This document shows, piece after piece, positions 11,997 to 23,369 of a stretch of 64,000 nucleotides of DNA; the first letter of the stretch is position 1; each line of letters begins with the position of its first letter. The translations under genes were made by a program, and so were the position numbers. The notes under the pieces were generated by a model. The model had not been told where the DNA came from. It ran no database searches and saw only the letters and a program-made list of their open reading frames with translations. Origin of the DNA: Dipteris shenzhenensis (Eukaryota; Polypodiophyta; Polypodiopsida; Gleicheniales); NCBI GenBank assembly GCA_047967505.1, contig CM106540.1; one strand, 5' to 3'.

Positions 11997-12820
11997 ATCG
12001 CCAAGACAAACTGCGAGGCTTCCGATGGGGAAGAGGCTGCCACCCAGAAAAAAGGGGGGGATAGATGTGGGAGGGTGGAGCCTGGGTGTGCGGAAGACGG
12101 GTGCGGAGGCGAAAAACGGGAAGGATGGAGGGCGGAGGGCGGAGGAAGTGGGATGGGAGGACAAGAAGCGGAGGTGGCGCGGGGTGGGGGAGTGGGGGCG
12201 AAGAGCGGGTGAGGTGAGGAGGCGGGAACGGGAGCGGGGGAGAGGCGGAGCGGGGCGGGAGGACGGACGGGGGGCGGGGTGAAAGGGTGGGACGGAAGGG
12301 ACGGGGTGGAGCGAAGGGGCGGGGGGGGCGGGGGCGGAGGGCGGGAAGGGAAGGCGGGGGTGGAGCGGAAGGGCGGAGGGGCAGGAGGGGGCGGGGGCGG
12401 TAAGGCAAGGGGCAAGGGGGCGAAACGGGAGGCAGGGGGGAGCGGAGTGGTGGCGGGGCGGGGTGGAGCAGAGGGGCGAGGGGGGGATGGGACGCGGAGC
12501 GGCGAGGGGGTGGGCGTAGCGAGGGGGGGCGGAGTGAGGCGGGGGTGAGGCGAGGTGCGAGGGGTGAGGGCGGAGAGGCAACGGTGAGGGGGTGAGGCGG
12601 AGGTGCGAGGGGGTGAGCGAAGGTGCGAGGGGGTGAGGTTGGAGGGCAGGGGGTGAGGCGGAGGTGAGGCAGGGGTTGCGAGGGAGGGCGCAGCGGCAGC
12701 GACGGGTGAGGGGAGGTGAGGGCGGAGAGGTAGGGGCGGGAGAGGTCGAGGCGAGGAGGAGGGGCTAAGGGAGGTAGAGGTACGGGAGGGGAGGGGGAGG
12801 CTCGCAGGACCAGCTAGACT
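11997..12820 (-). promoter_or_regulatory. LINE-A 5' UTR, extremely C-rich
   Basis: About 820 bases that on the sense strand are nearly all C and T with some G, giving long G-runs on the plus strand (for example around 12300-12420). The second copy has the same kind of leader at 49686-50303. LINE 5' UTRs hold the internal promoter, so this is the likely promoter region; no specific factor site was identified. Long proline-rich frames here are composition artefacts. Confidence 0.6.
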
Positions 12821-12837
12821 GAGCATTTGGAGAAGCT
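12821..12837 (-). repeat. Target-site duplication of LINE-A copy 1 (5' side, inverted)
   Basis: On the minus strand this reads agcttctccaaatgctc, identical over 17 bases to 21639-21655 on the plus strand, directly after the A-tail of the 3' half. The opposite orientation of the two duplicates is direct evidence that the piece between has been inverted. Confidence 0.93.
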
Positions 12838-14169
12838 AGAACTGGAGGGTAAGGGATTATCAGAAATCGTTAGCTCGTTCTGTCACTGAAGGTCTTCTAT
12901 TCGGGTTACAGAATTGTTGACTCAATTCATGCTCAGTAATTTTCAATGGAGCCAGGATTATCGATTCGTTATGCAGTCACGTGCATCGGCTTTGTTGTTG
13001 CACGTTTGAAGCGCAGGCGCTATTTCCACTTTACGTTCTTCGAGCTGGGCTCTGGGTATTTGCCCTTGCTTTCTCGATTTGATTTCTTTTTGCAGATTTG
13101 CCATTCCCCATGATCTAAGCTGAGACAATAGAAGAGGATCCTGCGGTTATACTGGGCTAATCTCTAGGTAAGGGATTGACGCCGGCTGAGTTTGATGCAC
13201 CAGGGAGACCTTATACTCAGCCTACGCCTTGGGAAAAGCTGTGAACAATATGGGGCTAAGGAGCGACAATGCACGGACCATAGCACACCATGACAACATT
13301 TAATACAAGGCCACGGCTGAAATAGGATATATATGGTGGTTGTGTAGGATTCAGAAAAATTAGACGGGTAAGTGTTGGTGAAGAGACAGGTAGTTGTGGT
13401 GGTTGTGCAGGATTCAGGAAAAATCAGATAGGTGGTGGTGTAGGTTTCAGAAAATTTGATTGCCCACAGGCTCAGAGCATGGCAACACAACAGGAGTTGA
13501 CTACCCCTCCTCATCTCCTCGTATTCCTCTCATCTCCTCTAAGGACTATGGTGCAAGCAAGAGTACCTCCAAGAGGCTATGCCAAAGAAAAACTAAAAAG
13601 TTCCCTTTATCAATTGAAACTGCCAAGCTGCATTCCAAGGAGATGGGTAGATAGACAGATAATGGCCACAAGGGCAAAGGATGAGTCTCAACCTCAGGAA
13701 CCGCTGTTGAAAGCTATAGATCAATAATGGATCAAACAAAATGTGGAGTTGACATAAAAAGTGATTGATTTAACAAAGGAAAATCAAAATGTGGAGTTGA
13801 TACAGAGAGTGAGTGATTTAACAAAGGACGTTAATCAATTGAAAGGATCAAACTCTGATTTGAAAAAGAAAATGAACTATTAGCTTGGGTCAATGTAGAC
13901 CTCGATGTCGCCTTGGGACTAACAAGAAAATTGGTCGTTATTAACATGTTTCATCTACTGTTGGCACTCATAAATTATGAGTTCAGAAAGGTGGCTGTAT
14001 TTGTTTCAAGGACAACGATTAACTCAAACGGGCTATGCTATAGTCGGTTTAACTTCAATCAAAAGATCTATAGGGTGGATGTTTCACATGAAGATGATGA
14101 GGGGTAGTCGGCTCCTGTGTTGCCATGCTCTCAGCCTGTGGGGGAGCGTTGTGCCCTCCCCCCCCTTCG

Positions 14170-14216
<47 letters not shown>

Positions 14217-15109
14217 CTGATGCCCCCGCCCTTCTTTTCAACTTTTTAAGAACGTTGACAAAAATCTATTCTTGAAAAAGCGTAAAGAGCAAAGTCGTGT
14301 AGTTTTTTATACAAAAAGACCAAGGAGACAATTGAATCCTCTCTTAGTCCATCTTTCAAGCTATCCTCAAATAAATTAAGGATTGAAGATTTTTCCAATA
14401 GACTTTGAATGGGAATTCATGTAAGAAGCAAAAGCCCCCCAAATAAATTAATGACTTTGAAATGGGAATTTATGTATGAATATAAGAAGCAAAATCGTGT
14501 GACGTTGGTCTCTTAACCCATCTCCCCATCAAACCCCCCTTGCATTAACACTGATGATAGGTAAACAAATTGTTGGTATCAAGATTCTTGGTCAAGTATT
14601 CCATTAAATAGAACAACCAATAATCTTAGAGCAGCACAAAATGAGCATGTCCTCAACGCGGTTGTGGCCCTTATTCATGGTAACGTTTCACTTTTGGAGA
14701 TCGGGCGAACTATGCAGTTGGACAACCCTCTGGAAATCTTAGACTGTTTGCACCAGTAGTCGCGTGCAATCGCCTATGATTAGCAGTGGGCTTGCTTCAG
14801 AGCCCATTTAAGACCAACTTATGTGCATGTGTTGGGGTCTATGGAACCTTGGAAGCAAGCATAGTTTTATGCAAGGTTAGAAAACAGAGTGCTTCTTCCT
14901 AGTGGCATGCCATCATTTCATCACATGTCAAGTTGGGAGAAAAGGATAGGGCTCTTCAGTTGTTTCAAAACATGCAACATTAGGGAATAAGTCCCCCTAT
15001 GCAAGCAGAGTCATTTAGCCCTCAAGAAAAGCAGCAGAATAGCGTAGAACCAACCAAAGTCACATTTTTGTGCACTTGAGAGGCATGTAGCACTATAGGA
15101 GCCATAGGA
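12838..15109. other. No gene recognised; weak coiled-coil fragment and (CT)n tract
   Basis: This stretch lies inside the inverted block. At about 13690-13885 the plus strand encodes stop-interrupted heptad-like sequence (NVELIQRVSDLTKDVNQLKG). A (CT)n microsatellite lies at 14176-14214. The gene of origin of the fragment is not recognised. Confidence 0.4.
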
Positions 15110-16992
15110 CTAGGGAGCAACCTTACTCACATGTTTGCTATTTGGGTCGACAGGGATGTTTAATCTTTTTCTGCATGTCCTGTGTTTGTGGTCAACGGCG
15201 TCGAAGATTTCGAGCTTTGTTTGTAGTGTTTGGAAGATGTAGTTGTGTGCGTCTTTGGTCGTGTCTATGTAGAAAAGGTGCGAGACCGTGCACTTCTTTG
15301 GAACCGGCCTTGCGTATGGGTTGTTTAGTACGTGAATGTCCTCGGTCATCTGTGCCCCAATGCATATTTTGTTTAGCAAGTGGAGAAACGGTCCTTCTTG
15401 CTGTCACATGGGGCAGCATAGTTTATAGAAGTGGATTTGCGTTGCCCAGCAAGAGTCCAGTAATGATGTTCCTTTTGACTATTGTGAGAATATGAAAGCA
15501 TCCTTTATCGGGCTTGCTTGGCAGAGATCACCGGAAAATATTATGTCAACTCTGCCAAATGGCTCGTTGTGGTTATGCTTCAACTCACTCATGCGCATAT
15601 TGGCTGCAATAAATGTGTTCAGCCCCACCAGTGAGATTTCATCGATGACCACGAGCTCCACGTTTTTGTAAAGAGCAGAAAGGGTTTGTAGCTTGTCCGC
15701 ACTGAGACTTGTGTATGCACTTGCCAACAAAGGTAGGTGCAAAGCTGCATGTATCATGTTTTTGCCAATTCCTTTTGCCGCTTTTCCTATGTAAGCCAGA
15801 AGGAGGGCCCTTGGTAACATAGGGTTTGTTGTTTCTTTGTGGATGTATATTCGGTTTAAAGCTTGGACAATGAGCATGACGGTGAATATTTGCGTTGCCT
15901 GATAGGAATAGTTTGATTGTGTCTTAGGCCTCACCCTTATTTTCAAGAGGATGTCATCTAGTATGGCTCATTGTTCAGGGTTTGTTTGTTGTACCAACCG
16001 GTAATTATATATTGTTTGGTAGGACGTGCTCTGGACATTGTGTTTTGCACGTTTCTTGTTTCTTATTTTTATTTCTTGCATTTCATTCTGAAGGTCAAAT
16101 TTCTCAGTGTTCTTGTTTGCACTACTAGTTTGGCTTGTCGAGGACTCTATGATTGATTTATTGCATGATGAAGGTTGTGCACAAGAGTTGATTTTGTTGA
16201 ATGCTGCCTCATTGGAAGTGATTATTACAATGTTTGCTATGTACATGTCGTGCCAGGTGTGGAATGTTTCGTCCAGTCAATGGTCGAGCGAGGAAAAAGG
16301 CAAATACAGCAAGCATTGCTCCCTGTAATGGTCTTCTTATTTGTTGTGTTTATTGTAGTTGTTATAGCATATTATTCTTCAGTGCTTTCTTGCCCTTGGG
16401 ATCCCTTGTTTGACTGTGAATTTTCTTGCAAAAGAAACCAGGCATGTGCTGCTCAGGTTTGCCTGCCACCTCAGGTAGTTTGAGATTATGTCATGGAAGA
16501 AAACGTCTGTGCTTGTTGGGTACAAATTCTATAAATCGACCCTTCTTTTTAGGACCAATGTACAATCGTCTGGGTTTCTTGTGTTTATGTAGACAAACTC
16601 GCTTGTGATGTGGCAGAAAGAGGTAGTGGAAGGCATAGGTAAACTGCTTGTTGTGCACTTATGTGTTGAGTGTTCAATATTGCATTTTTGACATTGCAAA
16701 TTCTTTCGTTGGATAGACTCTTGCTTTGGATACTTTGTGTGATTGCTGCTTTTACTGAGTCATTTGTCTCTTTGTTGATTTTAGTCATGAACAAAGTACA
16801 GTACGAGGCTGCACCATGAGGGTTTAGAACAAATTGGATATCTGTGTTTGCCCCCATAGTTTTATCATTGTTTCGTTGAAATTGTTGGTGTAAATGTCCC
16901 TTGGTTGTCAACAAGATTGTAGGTTGGTGAATGCTGCTACATAGTGCTAGTATGTACTCCTCTTCATCCATGCCTATTTTGCTAACAAATGT
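15110..16992 (-). pseudogene. Helitron Rep/helicase relic
   Basis: Read on the minus strand from 16992 down, decayed frames give in order: DIQFVLNPHGAASYCTLFM and HISAQQAVYL (16585-16990), which match the Helitron region between Rep and helicase; SEFVYIN (about 16600); a PIF1-type helicase segment with a degenerate Walker A (GKAAKGIGKN), Walker B VVIDEISLV and FSGDLCQ (15479-15946); and LNKICIGAQMTEDIHVLN with SHLFY (15110-15379), the downstream helicase region. Stops and frameshifts separate the pieces, so the copy is dead. The upstream end is cut off exactly at the LINE junction at 16992/16993. No terminal hairpin or CTRR end was located. Confidence 0.85.
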
Positions 16993-19900
16993 CGAGTTCC
17001 CCCTCCAAACCTTCCCATAAGCGTTAGCGCCTCCACTCCGAAATGTCAGCTTCTTCTTCGACTTCGACCGCGAGCAGACAGTTGTTTGCAGCCTCCCAGT
17101 CCTCACCATGAGCCTACACCTCGTATCCTGGAATGTGAACGGGTTTCACTCTTCTGGCACCCGTGGTCCTAGGAAGCTCATTTTGAGACAGGAACTTCAG
17201 CCAGCAGTGATTGGTCGTTTGGATGTACTTCTGCTCCAGGAGCACAAGCTTTCTGCGGCTCACTCCCGTAGATGCGGGAAGATTCTCCCTGGACGCTCTC
17301 ACACTTATTGGGAGCCCTCGATCGGCGCACTGGGGAGGAGTGGTGGTGTCTGTACTTCCGTGGGCGAGCAGCTAGCCCAGGGAGTTTTCGGTCATGGCAC
17401 GTTGATACCAGGCCGTGCCCTTTGGGTAGGCCTGGAACTGGAGGGCTCCAGAGTTGGAATCCTCAACATTTATGCTCCCACAGATCTCCGTTGCAGAGCC
17501 ACCTTCTGGAGGACACTTACAGGGATTCTCCCAGACATGGATTCCTGGATTGTTGGAGGTGACTTCAACAATTTGGAGACCTTGGAGGACCAGCAGGGCA
17601 GAGGACCGGAGTTTACAGGTATGTCTCAGGCAGAGCAGTCCGCTTGGGACTCTTTTATCTTTGCGACAGGAGGTAGGGACAGTTGGCGAGACCCGTCCTT
17701 CCGGCGTTGGCATGGGAGCTTGGACTTCTCGTGGGGCTTCCGCAGGGAAGGAGGCAGACTCCTGGAGAGGCTGGATAGATTTTATGTTAGTGATTGGACC
17801 ATCAGCAGAGGCGGTCAGGTGGGTATAGTTCCAGGGACGACACTTTCCGACCATGCGCTTGTGCTCTTATCATTAGACTCGGCAGTTCAGACCCTTCCCC
17901 CCCGCTCATGCCGGATTCCTGACTCCATTTTCTCGAGGGAGGACGTGCGCAGCAGTATATGCAGTCTTTGGGACAGAGACTGGGGCGAGTGCGTGGATCT
18001 GGTTGATTCGGTGGCGCAGGCTTTGCAGGAGTCCAGCCAGATCTGCCAGCTCGCAACCCTACAGGTTCGACAGGAATGGTGGGGTAGAGAGAGAGCTCTT
18101 CGGAGGGACCTCGCCTCCATTTAGCGACTCCAGCAGGCATCCCCGGGCTCAGAGGAGCTTCGAATCCAGGCCCTTCGAGCCACAGCCCTTCTTGAGGAGA
18201 CACTCCAGCGCCGCTCAGAGTTTTCCTATCACGCCTCTCTCTCCTTCTGGGCTCGGAAGGGTGACCAGATGTGCAGGGAGTTCTTCAGGACGCATGGCCA
18301 GAGAGCAGCAGGTGATCAGCTTCGGAGTCTCAGGATAGCGGAGGGACACATCGTTACGGATCCGGGAGAGGTCTTGGGGTTGGCCACCGACTTCTACAGG
18401 ACCCTTTTCCAGCAGGAGCCGCTTGACCCTCGTACTCAACATTCCCGTGAGGAAGTGTGGAGGCACACTCCATCCCTGGTCCAGCCTAGCATGCAGGCGA
18501 TGCTGTTGGCACCGTTCACCACGAATGAGATGCTGGAGGCCTTGATGGCCATCGATGGGCAGAAATGCCCAGGTGAGGATGGGCTATCTCGGGCATTCTT
18601 CACCTCCTTCTGGGACCAGATCCATCAGCCCCTCCTAGCAGCTCTTCAGAGGATTTTCAGCAGCGGTTATATGCCAGAGAGCCTCTCCTCGGGACTGATT
18701 TGCCTCATCCCGAAGGGAGGAGATAGACAGGAGATCCATCAGTGGCGCCCGATCACTCTCCTTACCACTGCCTACAAAATCCTTGCCAAGATGATCAGCG
18801 CCAAAGTTCGGCCTCTACTCCCAGACCTCATTCATGACACTCAGACAGGCTTTGTCCAGGATTGCAGTATCCTGGATAATGTCTTTACCTTCTCAGAGGC
18901 GGCGAAGTGGGCTCAGCACAGTGGATCACACCTAGCCATCCTACTTCTTGACTTTGAGAAGGCCTACGATCGAGTGGACTGGTCCTTTCTGGAGGGGACT
19001 CTGGAGCGACTAGGTTTCCCAGCAGGATGGATTCAGGGTATTTCAGCTTTGTACAGGACAGCTTCTAGCAGAGTCATCATTGGCGGCAGGATGGGTGAGC
19101 GTTTTAGCTTGGAGAGATCAGTGCGTCAGGGCTGCCCCCTTGCTCCTTACCTGTTTCTCTTCTTCGCCGAGGCTATGACTTACTACCTTCGGGCGAGGTC
19201 TACAGGGATCAGGGGAGTTCGCCTTCCACTCCGGGAGGACACGGAGCTCTTGGACTCGAAGTACGCAGATGACACAGCCCTGTATGTCCAGGACGATGAG
19301 ATGATGTTGGAGAGGGTGAGGATGGCCCTGGAGGTCTTCTGTTCGGCTACTGGTGCGAAACTCAACTGGAACAAATCAGTTGGTTTTCTCACAGACCCCG
19401 GGGCGTGTTCTCAGTGGGGGAGGTTTTTGGGTTTCAGGTGGATCCCACGGGGACAGACAGCTAGATACCTTGGTTTTCAGGTCGGCCTGGATATCACGCC
19501 AGCTCAGCAGTTTCTCCCGGTACTAGATTCCATCCGACGGAAGCTGGCTTTCTGGAGCACTGCTAAGCTTTCCCTTGCAGGTCGTGCCCTGGTAGTCAAC
19601 CAGGTCCTCCTAGCCACGGCTTGGTATGTGGCTTCCTATTGGTGTTTCTCGAGATCCAGCGTGGCATAGCTTAGGAGGCTGGTTCGGAACTTCCTTTGGT
19701 CCAGGGAGGATGGCCTCAGAGATACCAGAGCCAGGGTTGCTTGGCAGACAGTCATTCTTCCGCAGGCTGAGGGTGGCCTGGGGGTCATCGATCCAGAGCT
19801 TCAGAGTCAGGCCCTGTTAGGCAAGCTAGTCATCCGCGGTTTGACCCCGGGGGGGCAGACGTGGAAGATGCTACTTTAGCAGGGGGTCGGTTCTTGTGTC

Positions 19901-21638
19901 CCGTGCTGAGGTGGAGAGTGGATCCCGTCCCTCAGGTGGATCTTCACTTCCGCCCCGCTCACTCAGCCCCGTTCCCCACTCGTTCGTAGCCTCCTCATGG
20001 TTTGGAGGTGGCTCCGCCTCAGTCTCATTCAGTCCCCTCCTAGCTGTCAGGAGGAGATCGATCGCCAGCCGCTTATCTGGAATGATCAGGTCAGAGATGC
20101 CGAGGGCCTTCAGTTGGGGAGAGATCACACATCAGGTGGGATGGCTGGATGAGGGGGCCAGCCCGGTCCCTTCGAGTTTCGAGGGACACGTACATACATT
20201 TGGAGACGGCTGATCTCGCAGACGCAGCTGGAGGTGCCCGTGGAGCCCAGGCGAGACGCACGGAGATCGACGGCACGATCCCAGCTGATTGGTTGGTTCC
20301 ACCTGAGCTTTAGATCCTCATGCCTGGTGACGACCATTGGCTGGGACAGTTCACCCCCCGTGGCATCCCACTGGTGGTCGCAGGACGTATGGACGACTCC
20401 TCTATTTCCTTCTTCGCGGTTATGGGGGATGGACGATTTAGGAGAGAGGATGCGCTCATCGACCCCCTACTCCCATGGCAGAGGGTTCGGGTCGTAGGCC
20501 TCTTGGGGAAGGTCTGGCGTACCGATCCTAGCATAGAGCAGGATCAGCTGCAGCTTTGGCGACTCTAGCTCTGGGAGGGGCGGGCCTTGTCAGAGCTTGA
20601 TTGGGACCCAGGAGAGTGGAGATGGCCAGAGATTGTGACAAGACAGGGGCCGACCTCTTTCTTTGCCTACAGCACGACTTTGGGCAGGCGAGTTCTTGGG
20701 AGGATGCAGAGCCGCCCCCCCACCCAGCGGCCCAGCTGGTATGCACAGGGTATTTCCAGGTTCTTTTTGCAGGCCTTCTGGAAGGCCTTGTGGGAGAGCT
20801 GGCGGCCGCGGAAGATCTCCTACTTCCTGTGGCATCTTGCCCACAAAGGTCTTCCAGTGGGGAGCTGGTTGCGGCAGATAGGCCAGGACGGACGCTGTCA
20901 GATCTGCCATGAGGATGAGGAGTCACCAAAACACTGCCTGTGGAGCTGCACTCGTACCCAGGAAGTGTGGAGGTGGACTTTCGGGATTCTTACTCGCGCA
21001 GCACCGGAGCTAGGTTTGATCACTTGGGGCGCGTTCTGTTGGTGCAGCACCGCACCGAGTTTTCATCACTTATTCGAGGCATGCCAGCAGAACCCCACTT
21101 TCCTTATCACACAGGGGACGTGGGGGCCGCTCGAGGGTATCTTGCAGCACCTAGCAGAGGCTGATACAGGAGTTCAGGAGAGGCAGCCAGTCTGAGAGAT
21201 TATTAGCAGCATCGCAGGGTGGCACATTTGGACCTCGCGTTGCGCGCAGATCCTCGGTGGCACCTCCTTATCGATTGCCCAGATCATGACAGATATTTGG
21301 AGCGAGATTATTCATACCCTCAGAGGCCAGTGGGACCAGATTCAAGGAGATTCCCAGGCCGGTCGGAAGAAGCGGAGACGCTTCCTCCGGGCTTAGGACA
21401 CACAGGGCCTCTTCTTCGAGCAGACTTCGCAGGGCCTTCGGTGGCGCTACTCACCACCCCGATGGCTGTTCATTCACACTCGCCTTATCCCTCCGTGAGA
21501 GAGAGATTTACTTTTTTGTTACCTTTTAGGGCTGTGTCCGATTTGTGAACGCAGCCCGTCAGCTACAAGCTGACCTTTTGTATCTTGCTCTCGAAGTAAT
21601 ATAATTAGCACTGTTTTTTCGGCCAAAAAAAAAAAAAA
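16993..21638 (+). mobile_element. LINE-A copy 1, 3' half (end of ORF1, ORF2, 3' UTR, A-tail)
   Basis: This half begins inside ORF1 with codons for SSPSKPSHKR, which align with PASPSKPSQKR of copy 2 and continue exactly where the other half stops at 10081. It carries ORF2, a 3' UTR ending gtaatataattagcac, and an A-tail at 21625-21638, followed by the 17 bp target duplication. The two halves sum to about 7.4 kb, near the 7.0 kb of copy 2. Confidence 0.93.
17108..21500 (+). pseudogene. LINE-A ORF2 (endonuclease and reverse transcriptase), copy 1
   Basis: The start ATG at 17108 overlaps the ORF1 stop as ATGA. Residues 1-255 form an exonuclease-endonuclease-phosphatase fold (SWNVNGFHSSG, LLLQEHKLS, YAPTDL, GGDFNNLE, LSDHALVLL), which nicks target DNA. 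The reverse transcriptase follows: LICLIPKGGDRQ, WRPITLL, LLDFEKAYDRVDW, RQGCPLAPY and the catalytic YADDTAL (near 19261). A Cys/His motif ICHEDEESPKHCLWSC near 20900 is the usual C-terminal zinc finger. TAG codons at 18122 and 19667, then many stops after about 19880, disable it. The end at about 21500 is approximate. Confidence 0.92.
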
Positions 21639-21655
21639 AGCTTCTCCAAATGCTC
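21639..21655 (+). repeat. Target-site duplication of LINE-A copy 1 (3' side)
   Basis: agcttctccaaatgctc directly after the A-tail; the first A could belong to the tail, so the duplication is 16 or 17 bases. Its partner is at 12821-12837 on the other strand. Confidence 0.93.
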
Positions 21656-21689
21656 GTTTATTGCAGATTGACAAGATTGTTGTATGAAG

Positions 21690-21870
21690 CTAAGCAGCCA
21701 CAACGTGGAAAGAAATGGGCAAAACACCTGGAGTGCAGCCCAAGGGAATGACATCCATGACGATGATGTTGCGGGCACCTGCGTTGTGTTGATTTTCGAT
21801 GCCTCTCAGTCGCATAGCTTTCCGATAAAGGAATCGTCTGAATACGTTGATTGAATGACAATTTGTGGCA
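21690..21870 (-). pseudogene. Fragment resembling a GDSL esterase/lipase
   Basis: The minus strand encodes AGARNIIVMDVIPLGCTPG, which fits the conserved GAR-hydrophobic-PxGC block in the middle of plant GDSL esterases. A stop follows a few residues later (HVVAA, TAG), far short of the catalytic Asp-His end, and no GDS motif was found upstream to 22113. It is a remnant or a single exon. The family call rests on one block only. Confidence 0.4.
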
Positions 21871-23369
21871 TTACAAGCAAGTGAATTAATTAACCTGTAC
21901 ATGACATTCCTCGCTCCAAGGGCAGCCAATCAAAGGTGAATGAATGGATCGAGTTGAAGCCTCTTTCTCGCCCCATAGCGCCACGGTGATGAGAACAAGA
22001 TCGTCGGCAAGTATCGAATCGGAATTCACCTGTACAAATCGGTAAGGATACAAGGCAATAATCCGCTCTGATCTTATCAAATGACAATTATCCCAAGGCT
22101 GGCCGTAGAACACGTCTCTCTCTCTCTTTCTCTCTCTCTGTCTTTATTTCTGCCTCCAAACGAAACAGATCTTACCTTGATATAGTCGCGCAAGGCAGAT
22201 GGTAATCACAGCGAGGAAGAAACCGAAATCAAAGCAATCCAATCGAAAAGCCAAAAGCATGGGTTGCCTTTGGTTTTTGGCCTAATCGGTGTGGTAGGCT
22301 TAAGGCGAGATTGTACTTTGAAAGGAAAATTCTCATTTAATCGTTAATTGCGATTGCAGCTGTGCAGGTGCAAGCATTAGTGTTAAGATGCACACATACA
22401 ATATATTGCTATGTGAATGCAGGGCGAACCGAGACGTAGAGCAAGAAGGGGACGAAGCAAGAGGGACAGCCGGACCAAGAATTGCCGTAGGGAGCTTTCC
22501 AAAGTACGTTTACAGCGATATCTTGAGGATCATGGTCGCCGTGTCGGCAAAGGAGTCTCTGAAAACGAAGATGGAGGTGGGCTATCGGCAAGGGACACAT
22601 GTGAATGACCTGCACGCAGTGAGCTATGTTTGCTCTCTTTGCAAGAACTAACAAAGTTCATTGATGGGCAATACCAATTCATCCACTAGCTTCGAGCAAC
22701 CTGTGGCTAACCGCTTTCGTGCTCCTTTGTTGTTGCTGCTATCTGTATTGAGAGTACAGTCTGTAGTTGTTGTAGGTGTCTCGTAGTAGTATCACGATCC
22801 CTCCGTGCATGAGTCTGTCGGCTGTCTTATGTCCATCTTTTCCTCAATGAAAAAGAGTTTGTTCCCCCCTTTGTAAGAGAATTACTTCTCGTATGGCTTC
22901 TCCATGCTCCTGCGGTTAATCTAAAGTACTTGGGATTTGATATCGTAATGGAATTCCTCAACGTTTGTCGTAATTGGAATGACGAGTCTCTTTGCACGGG
23001 GCAAGATGCATCACCATCCTCAACAACTCCCCATCTCAAGGTGGATCTTTGATGGTTAAATTGCTAATCAATTCACCTTGGATTGGATTTTGAAACTTTG
23101 GCTCACCTTTCATACTTGGATTGGATTTTGAAATTTTGGGTAAGCCTTAACCCATGGCCGTGAGACCTTCCATCTCCTCCATTCCATTGACCTTCTATCT
23201 CTTCCTTGCCCCTAAAGCCGCCTCTTGTCTTTCCACCTCCTCCCCAAAGCCTGCCTCTTGTCTTTCCACCTCCTCCCCCCTCCAAGCCTCCATCCAAGAG
23301 CTCCTTCTTGGTGACACGTGGCAGGCTCTTCTCCTCCAAGCTGCCACGTATCCTCTCTCTTTTTTTTAA
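21871..23369. other. No gene recognised; small local repeats
   Basis: Short frames only. A direct repeat of ttggattggattttgaaa-ttt at about 23086 and 23120, and a double cttgtctttccacctcctcccc at 23227-23280, are local duplications. No domain was recognised. Confidence 0.4.

Larger units (their letters stand above)
10081..12820 (-). mobile_element. LINE-A copy 1, inverted 5' half (5' UTR and ORF1)
   Basis: An L1-type LINE piece that starts at 12820 with agtctagctggtcctgcgag, closely matching the 5' end of the second copy at 49686 (agtctggacgctcctgcgag). It runs through a C-rich 5' UTR and ORF1 and stops abruptly at 10081 inside ORF1 codons for KDGQDD. LINE copies normally lose their 5' end, so a piece with a perfect 5' end and no 3' end is unusual. 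Its missing 3' half begins at 16993 on the other strand. Confidence 0.93.

Noticed and set aside
11924-12826. Proline-rich frames of 170-300 codons over the LINE 5' UTR
   Set aside because: They are products of C-rich composition in all frames; the real ORF1 starts at 11996 with sequence shared by copy 2.
17272-17854. Overlapping frames inside the LINE endonuclease region
   Set aside because: Shadows of ORF2; only the frame from 17108 has endonuclease motifs.
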